The position numbers were made by a program, and so were the translations under genes. The notes under the pieces were generated by a model. That model was given only the letters and a program-made list of their open reading frames with translations, was not told the origin of the DNA and did not search any database. Of a stretch of 64,000 bases of DNA, positions 45,990 through 53,397 are shown in pieces (within the stretch, counting starts at the first letter, position 1; every line of letters starts with the position of its first letter). Source of the stretch: Streptomyces sp. Sge12 (GTDB lineage: Bacteria > Actinomycetota > Actinomycetes > Streptomycetales > Streptomycetaceae); NCBI RefSeq assembly GCF_002080455.1, contig NZ_CP020555.1:1054001-1118000 (forward strand), given 5' to 3'.

Positions 45990-46409
45990 GTGTCCGACCG
46001 ACCCGACCGGGAGACCGGTGCAGAACCCGTCGTCGAGATCGTCGGCCGCGCGGTCGCGGTCCGGCCCGTCGGCGAGATCGACATCGCAACCGCACCGCTG
46101 CTGAGCCGCGCTCTGGCTTACGCCTTCGCGCACGTCAGCGCCCCGCAAGCCGATCGCATCGTCACCGACTGCAGCCGCATCACCTTCTGCGACTCCTCGG
46201 GGCTCAACGCGCTCCTCGCCGCTCGGCTGGAAGCGGTGAAGGCCGGCGCCGCGGTCCACCTGGCGAACCCGGCTCCTCAGCTGCAACGCCTGCTGGAGAT
46301 AGCCGGCGCAGCTTCCCTCTTCCCTCGAGAAGACGATCTGCCCGCCTCGACCGGCACACCTGCGGCCGACGCTCGGACCTCACCACGCCGCCGAGGAACG
46401 GTGGCCTGA
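45990..46409 (+). CDS. STAS-domain anti-sigma-factor antagonist
   Basis: 139 residues, GTG start with GAGGAGG eight bases before. STAS core: AVRPVGEIDIATAPLLSRAL, RIVTDCSRITFCDSSGLNAL with phosphoacceptor Ser in DSSG, and HLANPAPQLQRLLEIAGAA. It is a second copy of the family in this window. It follows rheA by 50 bases and may be on the same transcript, which would bring heat and general-stress control together (inference). A basic Ala/Arg tail follows the domain. Confidence 0.88.
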   Translation: MSDRPDRETGAEPVVEIVGRAVAVRPVGEIDIATAPLLSRALAYAFAHVSAPQADRIVTDCSRITFCDSSGLNALLAARLEAVKAGAAVHLANPAPQLQRLLEIAGAASLFPREDDLPASTGTPAADARTSPRRRGTVA

Positions 46410-46762
46410 GCGGATCCGACGGCTGCGGCGGTGAGGGCGGATTCGTCGGCGCCCGCCCAGAACCGGTTCCCCGGCTGCTGTCACCCCCCTTCCACTCCGG
46501 GGCCGGCCGACGGAACGGACCGGGACGGCCGCCGATCGGTGGAGGTGAGCAGGTTCCCTGCTGCGTCACGACGACCGGCCCGGCCACAGCCCGCGTACCC
46601 CCGATGCGCGCCCTCACCCGTTTTCGGTCCGTGCGCGCGTATGGCGGGTCCGCAGCTGGCCCGTTCCCGCTGCAGGGCCGAGACACGGCCATGGCCTGCC
46701 ACCCCCGTCGTGATGGGGGGTGGCAGGCCATGAGGCCGGCGGCTGGGCCGCCGCCGAGAGAA
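46410..46762. other. 353-base gap between convergent genes
   Basis: No gene is supported. The notable element is a long perfect hairpin at 46690-46732, annotated separately. The rest is G/C-rich without family-like frames. Confidence 0.6.
46690..46732. terminator. 17-base perfect hairpin, bidirectional terminator
   Basis: CATGGCCTGCCACCCCC (46690-46706) pairs perfectly with 46716-46732 around a nine-base loop. It lies between two convergent genes, 31 bases from the stop of the minus-strand gene, and is symmetrical enough to end transcription from both sides. Confidence 0.8.
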
Positions 46763-46924
46763 CTACCAGCGGTACCAGCGGCCGCTACCGCCCTTGGGAC
46801 GGGCGACGAAACCGATCAGCCACAGCACCAGCACCGCCAGCGCGACCCACCAGAGGATCTTCACCGCGAAGCCGGCACCGAACAGGATCAGAACGAGCAG
46901 AAGAACGAGAAGCAGGGGAACCAT
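46763..46924 (-). CDS. Small hydrophobic membrane protein
   Basis: 53 residues. Two hydrophobic helices (VPLLLVLLLVLILFGAGFAV; WWVALAVLVLWLIGFV) are followed by a short basic tail ending GSGRWYRW. GGAGG lies eight bases before ATG 46924. It resembles actinomycete small hydrophobic proteins of the stress region; the function is unknown. It lies beyond the bidirectional hairpin, opposite the STAS gene. Confidence 0.72.
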   Translation of the reverse strand: MVPLLLVLLLVLILFGAGFAVKILWWVALAVLVLWLIGFVARPKGGSGRWYRW

Positions 46925-47092
46925 AGTTATCAACCTCCGAAGCACCGCCTGCCCGGCCTCTGCCTGGCCATGCACATGACTTTTACGGGTTTCTTATCCG
47001 TGCAGGCGGGCAGCAGAACTGGGCCGTACCCGGGGCGCCCCGCCGAGAATCACGGCTGCGGTGCGAAGTGGGCGGCTTCAGGGAAGCCCAGC

Positions 47093-47419
47093 TCATCCAG
47101 CAGCGCGTCGAACAGTTCTTCTGTCCAGGTTGAGCCATGCCTGCCAGCGGTTCCCGTTGGCGTCCAGGCCGGTCACGAGGGCGACGCTGCTGTCGGAGAC
47201 GTCGGCGACGCAGGCCGGTGCACCGGTCCATTCGACCAAGGTGGCCAGGTACTCGTCCTCCCAGATGCCTTGTTCCAGCTGCAGGGTCTGCCAGCCGCCC
47301 GATCGCGGCTGCCACTCATGCACGTCGTCCCTCAGCCCTGGATCGGTGCTGTTGAACAGGGGTGCTTCCAGCAGTGGGCGCTCGCTGCACGCAAAGACCA
47401 GATGACCGGAAAAACCCAT
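47093..47419 (-). CDS. Conserved hypothetical protein, C-terminus apparently frameshifted
   Basis: 108 residues. It reads MGFSGHLVFACSERPLLEAP, GGWQTLQLEQGIWEDEYLAT, APACVADVSDSSVALVTGLD and NRWQAWLNLD, then ends in an unlike RRTVRRAAG. In the adjacent frame downstream (about 47050-47125) the sequence reads EELFDALLDELGFPEAAHFA, an excellent acidic-helical continuation with its own stop at 47050. This suggests a frameshift, or a deletion that fused the ends of a longer gene. I recall similar streptomycete proteins of about 200 residues with this C-terminal motif, but their function is unknown. Confidence 0.6.
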   Translation of the reverse strand: MGFSGHLVFACSERPLLEAPLFNSTDPGLRDDVHEWQPRSGGWQTLQLEQGIWEDEYLATLVEWTGAPACVADVSDSSVALVTGLDANGNRWQAWLNLDRRTVRRAAG

Positions 47420-47745
47420 GGAACCCCCTCGTCGTATACCAGCGCACCCTACGAGCCGCCACTGACACCACCATCGGCGGCACCACCCGTCGGAACAACC
47501 CGCGTGCAGACTGCCGTACCTGCGGGCGGTCCGCCGGCCGGCCTTCGGGCAGGGGGAACCATGCGGCGCTGGTAGTCGTGCTGCACAGCGTCGACAGCGG
47601 AGGTCGGGTCAGGCCCGGTGGCGGGCGGCTCGCGGCCACCCGGGTGACCTGCGCCCAGCCCACGGCGCTGTGCCGCCGCACGACATGCGCGTCGGCGCGA
47701 GGATGCACAGGCCGAGTCCCCATCCTCGTGGCTGGAGTTATTTCC
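47420..47745. other. 326-base divergent spacer
   Basis: It separates the leftward hypothetical gene and the rightward CBM48 gene. No gene, repeat or convincing promoter pair was recognised. The last 20 bases hold the GGAG ribosome-binding site of the CBM48 gene. Confidence 0.5.
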
Positions 47746-48021
47746 GTGCTCGAACGCAAGCAGCTCAAGGGCCGTACGAAGGTCACGTTCGTCCTGCCCG
47801 AGGACACACCGGACGGGCCCGTGAGCGTGGTCGGTGACTTCAACCACTGGAACCCGGCCGCTCACCCCTTGGAGCCCCGCGGGGACGGCACCCGCGCCGC
47901 AACCGTCGCCCTCCCCGCCAACAGCACACACTCCTTCCGCTACCTCGCGGCCGGCGACTGCTGGTTCGACGACGAGCACGCAGACAGCCACGACGGCACC
48001 AACAGCCGCCTCCACACCTGA
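47746..48021 (+). CDS. Standalone CBM48 (glycogen-binding, isoamylase-N-type) domain protein
   Basis: 91 residues from GTG 47746, with GGAG nine bases upstream. The domain reads VTFVLPEDTPDGPVSVVGDF followed by NHWNPAAHPL, then SFRYLAAGDCWFDDEHADSH. The GDFNxW motif is the core of glycogen-binding CBM48 modules as in branching enzymes and AMPK beta subunits. No catalytic domain is attached, so it may act as an adaptor that brings a partner to glycogen or trehalose-type polymers, or as a sensor. It ends ahead of two tandem hairpins. Confidence 0.8.
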   Translation: MLERKQLKGRTKVTFVLPEDTPDGPVSVVGDFNHWNPAAHPLEPRGDGTRAATVALPANSTHSFRYLAAGDCWFDDEHADSHDGTNSRLHT

Positions 48022-48189
48022 GCGGCTTGCCGGCCACCCGATCGCTCTTCCGGAGAGTTCGCTTGCCGCCCTGCATCATCTGCGCGAGAGGCCGGAGATC
48101 AGTACCGTGACCCGCCCTCAAGGAGCACCTCGCCGACGTCCGGCCGCTCCGGCCGACTGAGGATCTGCCCCCCCTCGACCCAGCGCGCA

Positions 48190-48224
48190 GGCGGCCGCCG
48201 CGCGTGTCCTGCGCGGCGGCCGCC
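48190..48224. terminator. Hairpin terminator 1 of a tandem pair
   Basis: A perfect 14-base stem (48190-48203 with 48211-48224) with a seven-base loop. It lies 168 bases after the CBM48 stop and before the convergent SRPBCC stop. Confidence 0.68.
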
Positions 48225-48242
48225 CGGCTCTGTCCCCGGGGA

Positions 48243-48266
48243 AACCCGCCCGTGCAGGGGCGGGTT
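48243..48266. terminator. Hairpin terminator 2 of a tandem pair
   Basis: AACCCGCCC (48243-48251) pairs with GGGCGGGTT (48258-48266) around a six-base loop, 13 bases from the SRPBCC stop. On the minus strand the stem is close to the gene end, so it probably terminates that transcript. Confidence 0.68.
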
Positions 48267-48278
48267 CGGTGGGTACTG

Positions 48279-48728
48279 TCAGACCTGGCCCCGCCACTGT
48301 CCGGTGGCGGTGCCTCGGTCTTCGATGAAGTGCTTGAAGCGCTTCAGATCACCCTTGACCTGTCGGTCGACGAAGCCGAGCTTGTCGCCGATGTTCTCCG
48401 CCATCCCCTCGGGATCGAAGTCCATCATCAGCGTGACCTGCGTATGGGTGGGATCGATGGACTCGAAGGTCACCAGGCCGGACTGCTCGCTCTCGCCTCC
48501 GACGGTCACCCACGCCACCTTGGTATCCGGGATCTGCTCCGTGATCTCCGCGTCGAACTCCCTCTCGACACCGCTGATCTTCGTCACCCAGTGCGTGAGC
48601 GTGTCCGTGCGCTGTTCGATCCGCTCCACCCCATCCATGAACTGCGGAAACGACTCGAACTGCGTCCACTGGTCGTACGCCGTACGGACCGGAACATCGA
48701 CCTCGATGGACTCCTTGACATGTGACAT
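48279..48728 (-). CDS. SRPBCC-family protein (polyketide cyclase/START-like)
   Basis: 149 residues. The fold pattern is clear: VKESIEVDVPVRTAYDQWTQ then FESFPQFMDGVERIEQ, THWVTKISGVEREFDAEITE, VTFESIDPTHTQVTLMMDFD, and a long C-terminal helix. The helix-grip fold binds hydrophobic ligands in a cavity; this small subtype is widespread in streptomycete stress regions and is not tied to a polyketide cluster here. AAGGAGA lies six bases before the ATG. Its ligand is unknown. Confidence 0.87.
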   Translation of the reverse strand: MSHVKESIEVDVPVRTAYDQWTQFESFPQFMDGVERIEQRTDTLTHWVTKISGVEREFDAEITEQIPDTKVAWVTVGGESEQSGLVTFESIDPTHTQVTLMMDFDPEGMAENIGDKLGFVDRQVKGDLKRFKHFIEDRGTATGQWRGQV

Positions 48729-49109
48729 GACCTGTCTCCTTCGATCGGGGGTGGTGAAGCGGGAGCGGGGCGGTCTCGGGACTGCCCGACTCCCGAAGGG
48801 GCACCCGTATCCGTGCCCTCCCGTCGCGCGCCTGCCCCGCCAACCAGGTCGTGACTCCCCGAACGAGCCCACTTCCCGGACCAGGCAGCCCCCAGCAGTC
48901 GCGACCCGGGCGAAACCCTGAAGGGCTGGTACGAAAGAGCCGACCAACCGGGGCGGGCACACGCGCCCCACGCGCGCCACGGCCTTCCATCGCCGTCCTT
49001 CTGCGGGTGTGCGCGCCTCACGTACCGGGCAGGCCCAGCTCCCTGTCGGGCCGGGGCGTCCGCCTGCAGCCACACACTCACGTCCTCGGGGGCCTGCGAT
49101 GATGACGGA
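48729..49109. other. 381-base divergent region
   Basis: It separates the SRPBCC gene (leftward) from the ligT-like gene (rightward). Nothing gene-like, repeated or palindromic stood out. Both promoters must lie here, but neither could be assigned with confidence. Confidence 0.5.
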
Positions 49110-49637
49110 GTGCCAGAGCCGGGAACCACTGCCGTCGTCATTCTCCTGCCCGATGCCGCTCCGCTCCTCGATGCGGCGCGGCGTATCGATCCGGCCCTCG
49201 TGCGCCATGGGGTGCCGGCGCACGTCTCGCTCCTCTACCCGTTCGTGCCGGAGCCGGCGCTGACCGGTCGGGACGAGCGCAGCGTGCGTACCCTGGCGGC
49301 GCGTTTTCCGGCTGCCGACCTGGTCCTGGAGGAGCTCGTGACGGCGTCCGGCTTCGTCGGCGTCACCGTTGCGGAACTCCAGCCGATCGTCGATGCGTTC
49401 CGCGCCCGGTGGCCCGGGTTGCGCCCGTACGGGGGCCGCTTCGGGGCAGAGCCCGCGGCTCATGTCACCGTCGCCATGGGCGCGGACGACCCGGCGGCCT
49501 CCGCACACGTCCGCGCTGCGGTCGGCAGCCTGCTGCCGCTGCGCACCCGCGCGGCAGCGGTCCAGCTGGTGGTGCTGACGGAGGAAGGCTGGCGGCCGCG
49601 GTTGACCGCGCCGCTCGGCGTCCCGGACGGCCGCTGA
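49110..49637 (+). CDS. 2'-5' RNA ligase/cyclic phosphodiesterase (2H family)
   Basis: 175 residues from GTG 49110. Two H-x-[ST]-h motifs define the 2H phosphoesterase superfamily: HVSLLYPF (about 37-44) and HVTVAMG (about 118-124). These enzymes open cyclic nucleotide or RNA 2',3'-phosphates. A Gly/Arg-rich loop follows. Substrate unknown. It is 43 bases ahead of the DUF2087 gene on the same strand. The start has GACGGAG within a few bases, a modest ribosome-binding site. Confidence 0.83.
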   Translation: MPEPGTTAVVILLPDAAPLLDAARRIDPALVRHGVPAHVSLLYPFVPEPALTGRDERSVRTLAARFPAADLVLEELVTASGFVGVTVAELQPIVDAFRARWPGLRPYGGRFGAEPAAHVTVAMGADDPAASAHVRAAVGSLLPLRTRAAAVQLVVLTEEGWRPRLTAPLGVPDGR

Positions 49638-49680
49638 AATTGCGTTGCCCCCGCGCCGGCGCCGGGGGAGTCTTCCACAC

Positions 49681-49974
49681 ATGGCACAGAGCACTGAACA
49701 GCAGCCCGCCCGTACCCGGGACGTCAACGACCTCTTCTCCGGCGGGCGCCTCACCGCGATCCCCCGCAAGGTCGCGCGGCGCGAGCAGGTGCTCGTCCAC
49801 CTCGCGCAGACCCTCTTCGAGGAGGGACGGGGGTACTCCGAACCCGAGGTGAACGAGGCGCTGCACACCGTGCACGAGGACTCCTCGGCGCTGCGGCGCT
49901 ACCTCATCACCTCGGGTCTGCTCACACGGACCCGCGACGGCAGCTGCTACCGCCGGTCGACGACCACCCGGTAG
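49681..49974 (+). CDS. DUF2087 protein
   Basis: 97 residues. The DUF2087 pattern is FSGGRLTAIPRKVARREQVL, FEEGRGYSEPEVNEALHTVH then a C-terminal RRYLITSGLLTRTRDGSCYR, a winged-helix-like domain often fused to ArsR or other regulators. The standalone form may bind nucleic acid. ATG 49681 was chosen because the domain begins shortly afterwards. The last 28 bases overlap the convergent phosphoesterase gene. Confidence 0.8.
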   Translation: MAQSTEQQPARTRDVNDLFSGGRLTAIPRKVARREQVLVHLAQTLFEEGRGYSEPEVNEALHTVHEDSSALRRYLITSGLLTRTRDGSCYRRSTTTR

Positions 49975-50711
49975 TGGGTCGTCAGCCGGCCGTCGTCACC
50001 GATCACGTGGAAGGCGAGCGCCGGCGGTTCGCCGAGGTGGACGTGGTGGTCGGGGCCGGTCTGCGTCTCCCACGGCAGCCGCAGCGTGGAGACGACGCCG
50101 GGCGCCACCAGCAGCGGCCGCCCGGCGAAGGTGGTGGCCGCGGCGGTGTGGGCGTGCCCGCACAGGAACGCGGTCAGGTGCGGGTGGCGCTCGGCGAGTG
50201 CCGCGAGCCGCTCCTCCCCGAACTGGCGGATCTCGTCCACGTACGGGGTGTGCAGCGGGGCCGGCGGGTGGTGGAAGGCGACCAGGACCGGGGTCTGCCG
50301 CGGGGTGCCGGTCAGTACGCCGTCCAGCCACGCCAGGGTGGAGTCCTCCAGGAGGCCGTGGTCCGCGCCGGGAACGGACGAGTCGCACACGGCGAGGACG
50401 AAGCCCTCGCCGCGCAGCACCTGGTCGACGGGCGCGGTGGAGGCGGACGCCTCCCCCAGCAGGCCGCGGCGGAACGCGGCGCGCTCGTCGTGGTTGCCGG
50501 GGCAGACCACCAGCGGGTGGCGCGAGCGCAGTAGTTCGGCGGCCTGCTCGTACTCGGCGTCCTTGCCGTGGTCGGCTATGTCCCCGCTGACGAGCACGGC
50601 GTCCAGGTCGTGGGGCAGTGCGTCGAGGTACTCCATGACGGCGCGGGTGCGGTCGGCGGCGCGCCTGCCACCGTCGAGATGGACGTCGCTGAGGTGGGCG
50701 ATCACGATCAC
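49947..50711 (-). CDS. CpdA/Icc-type metallophosphoesterase
   Basis: 254 residues from GTG 50711, with AAGGAG eight bases before. Calcineurin-type metal motifs are present: AHLSDVHLD (D-x-H), VSGDIADHG, CPGNHDERAAF (GNHD), and CGHAHTAA (GHxH). This is the class III cyclic-nucleotide phosphodiesterase layout, which in bacteria can hydrolyse cAMP or other phosphodiesters. The substrate is unproven. An ATG at 50759 would add 16 residues without conservation. The 3' end overlaps the DUF2087 gene. Confidence 0.88.
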   Translation of the reverse strand: MIVIAHLSDVHLDGGRRAADRTRAVMEYLDALPHDLDAVLVSGDIADHGKDAEYEQAAELLRSRHPLVVCPGNHDERAAFRRGLLGEASASTAPVDQVLRGEGFVLAVCDSSVPGADHGLLEDSTLAWLDGVLTGTPRQTPVLVAFHHPPAPLHTPYVDEIRQFGEERLAALAERHPHLTAFLCGHAHTAAATTFAGRPLLVAPGVVSTLRLPWETQTGPDHHVHLGEPPALAFHVIGDDGRLTTHYRVVVDRR

Positions 50712-50803
50712 GTGCGGTGTCTCCTTCGTCTCCGGTCGAGAGAGCGGACGGACACCCATTCAACACGCCGAACCGCCGCCCACCTGGGGCTGGTTGTGCC
50801 CGC

Positions 50804-52525
50804 TCAGCCGTCGGCGCGCCGCCGTGCACGGCGGATCAGCAGCCAGCCGGCAGCCGTGAGTACGACGGCGCTCCCGGCGAGGGAGGCCACGGCCGCTCCG
50901 GTGGAGGCGAGCGCACCACCGGTGGCGGTGGCGTTCGTACGGCCGCCGACCGTGGCGCCGGCCGAACCGGCGCCGCCGACGGTGCCGGAGGTGCTGGGGG
51001 TGCCCGCGCCGCCGCCCGTCGCGGCCGACCCGCCGACCGACCCGTTGGCGGAGCCGTCGGAGCCGCCGTCGGAGCCTACCGACGTACTGCCCGTCGCGCC
51101 GGTGGATCCGGTGCCGCCCGTCGTGGTGTCCGCGATGGTGACGGTGAGGGTGGCTGCGGCGCTGTGGACCGTACCGGCATCGTTGGCGAACTCCGCCCGG
51201 TATCGGCGGCCGTTGTCGGAGACGGCCGCCGTGAAGGAGTACGTCGGCGAGCTCGCGCCCTCCACCGCCTGCCAGGTCCGGCCCGCGTCCGTACTGACCT
51301 GCCAGGCGACGGTGGGCCGCGGGGGCCCCTCGGCCTCCGCCGTCAGCGACACCCGCGTACCGGCCGTGACCGCCCGGTCCGCCGGGTCCCTGGTGACCCG
51401 TGGGGAGGTTGCCCGTTCCAGTCGCGTGATCTTCCCGGCGACCGGGTCCGAGACGAAGACGACCGCGCCACCGGGCTCCACGGCCAGGGCCGCGCTGCCC
51501 AACTGGGTGTGGAATCCCGGCAGTACGACCGGCTTCGCGACCTCCTGGAGGTCGCGGGCGCGGTGGACGGTGAGCCTTCCGTTGTTGTCGCTGCCCGGCT
51601 GCGAGCTGTCGCCCGCGTCCTGCCACACCACGAACGCCTCGTGCGTGACCGTGTCGAAACTCGCCGCGCGGGGCATGTCGGCGCCGCCCTTGAGGATGCC
51701 CAGCCGCTTGCCCGTCGCGTCGTGGACGACGACGGAGGTGTCCAGTCCGACCCACACCGCGCCGGTCTCGGGGTCCACCTCCGTGAACCCGGCGAAGCCC
51801 TCGCCGGCCGGGAGTTCGACGGTCGCGGCGACCGTGAAGGCGGCCGTGTCGACCCGGTACATGCGGCGGTTGCCGAAGTCCGTGAACCACACCGCGCCGC
51901 GCGCCGCGTCCACCGCGAAGCCGTCGCCGCCCTCCAGCGTGACGGAGCGTTTCACGGCCGCGGTGGCGATCTCCACCTCCGAGAGCACGGATCCCTGCGC
52001 GACCAGCACCGTCGAGGGGGTGAGCCCGGCCGTGGCGTGGGTGACGGCCGCACCCGTCACCCACGCCCCCGCCGCGGCGGCGTCGCCGTCCTTGGCGGTG
52101 CCGATGCCGCGCAGTGGATAGGAGAAGACCGCCCCGTCACCGGGCAGCGGCGCGAGGAGCTGGCGCACCGCCCGCCGGCCGAGTGTCCCGGTGGGTCCGG
52201 GCGCCTGGCCGACGGTGCTGCGCACCTTGCCGTCGGCGGGGTCCAGTACGTGCAATCCGCTCTCGTTGACGTCGGCGGTGTCGGGCAGATCGTCCGAGCC
52301 GACGTACAGCTTCTTCGAGTCCGGGTGCAGCAGCAGGTCACGGGGCTTGCCCGCGCCGGCGAACTGCGCCACCGACCGGTACGCGACGGTGCCCGCGGGC
52401 ACGTCGGCCCCCTCACCCCCGGCTGCCGATACGGGACTTCCGGTGGCGGCCGAGGCCAGTACGAGCGCGAGTGCGGCGGAGGCGGCGCCCGCGCGACCGG
52501 GGGTGAGGGGGTGTCGGGGTGTCAT
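50804..52525 (-). CDS. Exported beta-propeller/Ig-like protein with LAxTG sortase signal
   Basis: 573 residues. A signal peptide (hydrophobic AASAALALVLASAATGSPVSA) is followed by a YncE-like beta-propeller (about 50-370: RDLLLHPDSKKLYVGSDDLP; GAVWFTDFGNRRMYRVD), an Ig-like domain (about 385-480), a Gly/Ser/Thr linker, and the wall-sorting signal LASTG, a membrane helix and RRARRR tail. LAxTG is the class E sortase motif of streptomycetes, so the mature protein is anchored to peptidoglycan. It sits behind the iron-box gene in the same orientation (110 bases), so iron starvation probably induces both (inference). Confidence 0.85.
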   Translation of the reverse strand: MTPRHPLTPGRAGAASAALALVLASAATGSPVSAAGGEGADVPAGTVAYRSVAQFAGAGKPRDLLLHPDSKKLYVGSDDLPDTADVNESGLHVLDPADGKVRSTVGQAPGPTGTLGRRAVRQLLAPLPGDGAVFSYPLRGIGTAKDGDAAAAGAWVTGAAVTHATAGLTPSTVLVAQGSVLSEVEIATAAVKRSVTLEGGDGFAVDAARGAVWFTDFGNRRMYRVDTAAFTVAATVELPAGEGFAGFTEVDPETGAVWVGLDTSVVVHDATGKRLGILKGGADMPRAASFDTVTHEAFVVWQDAGDSSQPGSDNNGRLTVHRARDLQEVAKPVVLPGFHTQLGSAALAVEPGGAVVFVSDPVAGKITRLERATSPRVTRDPADRAVTAGTRVSLTAEAEGPPRPTVAWQVSTDAGRTWQAVEGASSPTYSFTAAVSDNGRRYRAEFANDAGTVHSAAATLTVTIADTTTGGTGSTGATGSTSVGSDGGSDGSANGSVGGSAATGGGAGTPSTSGTVGGAGSAGATVGGRTNATATGGALASTGAAVASLAGSAVVLTAAGWLLIRRARRRADG

Positions 52526-52580
52526 GGCTTCCTCGTCGACGGGCCGGGGAGTCGGTCCCCGGCCGGGCTGGTCGCGCACC

Positions 52581-52639
52581 GGATCGGCGGATCGGATCGG
52601 CGGATCGGATCGGCGGATCGGATCGGCGGATCGGATCAG
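52581..52639. repeat. 13-base tandem repeats between two exported-protein genes
   Basis: After a partial GGATCGGC unit, GGATCGGATCGGC occurs three times in a row and once more in part (52628-52639). It lies between the stop of the upstream gene (52638-52636) and the start of the LAxTG gene. The 13-base unit is not a multiple of three. No start codon depends on it. Confidence 0.7.
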
Positions 52640-53175
52640 TTGAAGGTCACCGGGACGTGAACGTCGTACTTCCGGTTCGAGGAGTTGAAGTGGTCGGCGC
52701 GCGTGACGATGGCGCACTCGACCGTCTCGCCGCAGATCTGACCGCCGCCCAGGTCCGCCTTGACGTGGATGGTGACGCTGAAGGTGCCACCGGGGCCGAA
52801 CGTGGAGGTGTTGGCCAGGGTCCCGCCGAAGACGTTGTTGATCCAGTGCGAGGCGCCGGTGGTGCCCGACTGGTCCGAACCGCCCAGGCACGGGGTGGGC
52901 TTGTTCGCACCCGGTGCGCCGCTCACGGCGCAGAGGCTGACGTATATGCCCTTGGCGGTGTTGTAACCGCTGCCGGTGACCGTGACGTTCTGGCCGGCCG
53001 CGGCGGCGGTGGACGGCGCGGTGAGGCTGAGGTTGAAGGTGGTGGCGCCGTCGGTGACCGTACGCGTCGAAGTGGCGGCCGAGGCGGAGCCGGCCGCGCC
53101 GACGGCGATCGCGACGGCGGCGGAGGCGGCGACGGCCGCGCGGGCGGCGGTACGGGGCAGGGAGGCAGCACGCAT
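52636..53175 (-). CDS. Secreted neocarzinostatin-like beta-sandwich protein
   Basis: 179 residues. A twin-basic signal peptide (MRAASLPRTAARAAVAASAA, cleavage after ASA near residue 34) precedes a beta sandwich with NVTVTGSGYNTAKGIYVSLC, four Cys residues that could form two disulfides, and a C-terminal KYDVHVPVTF. The fold pattern resembles neocarzinostatin-family domains. Such domains can bind chromophores or haem-like molecules. An iron box (53213-53231) is 38 bases upstream, so expression should rise in iron limitation. It leads a probable operon with the LAxTG protein. Confidence 0.78.
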   Translation of the reverse strand: MRAASLPRTAARAAVAASAAVAIAVGAAGSASAATSTRTVTDGATTFNLSLTAPSTAAAAGQNVTVTGSGYNTAKGIYVSLCAVSGAPGANKPTPCLGGSDQSGTTGASHWINNVFGGTLANTSTFGPGGTFSVTIHVKADLGGGQICGETVECAIVTRADHFNSSNRKYDVHVPVTFN

Positions 53176-53212
53176 CACTGGAACACCTTTCAGGCACAGG
53201 AGGTCGCAAAAC

Positions 53213-53231
53213 TGAGGTAAGGCTAACCTAA
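53213..53231 (-). promoter_or_regulatory. Iron box (IdeR/DmdR type) upstream of the exported pair
   Basis: TGAGGTAAGGCTAACCTAA matches the actinomycete iron-box consensus TTAGGTTAGGCTAACCTAA at 17 of 19 positions. It lies 38 bases upstream of the ATG of the neocarzinostatin-like gene, in promoter position. DmdR1/IdeR would repress both genes when iron is plentiful. Confidence 0.82.
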
Positions 53232-53331
53232 TATCGATCAAGGTTGCACGCCTGCTTTGCGCCATCTCCGATTCCGTGACGGTCGGTCAACACTGTTGGT
53301 ACGCGCGCCGGTACGGGCGGCGGCCGGCAAC

Positions 53332-53373
53332 GACACGGCCCGGCCGCGCCGTGGGGCGCAGCCGGGCCGTGTC
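53332..53373. terminator. Hairpin terminator after the disulfide oxidoreductase
   Basis: A 19-base stem, GACACGGCCCGGC then GCGCC against the matching arm, with one mismatch and a short loop. It lies 25 bases after the stop of the leftward oxidoreductase gene. Confidence 0.72.
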
Positions 53374-53397
53374 CTCGTGCGCCCCTCGGGGCGGTCC

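Noticed and set aside
49947..49974. Overlap of DUF2087 and phosphoesterase genes as a sign of a wrong call
   Set aside because: The 28-base tail-to-tail overlap keeps both domain cores intact; such convergent overlaps are usual in compact streptomycete DNA, as also seen at 11103-11129.
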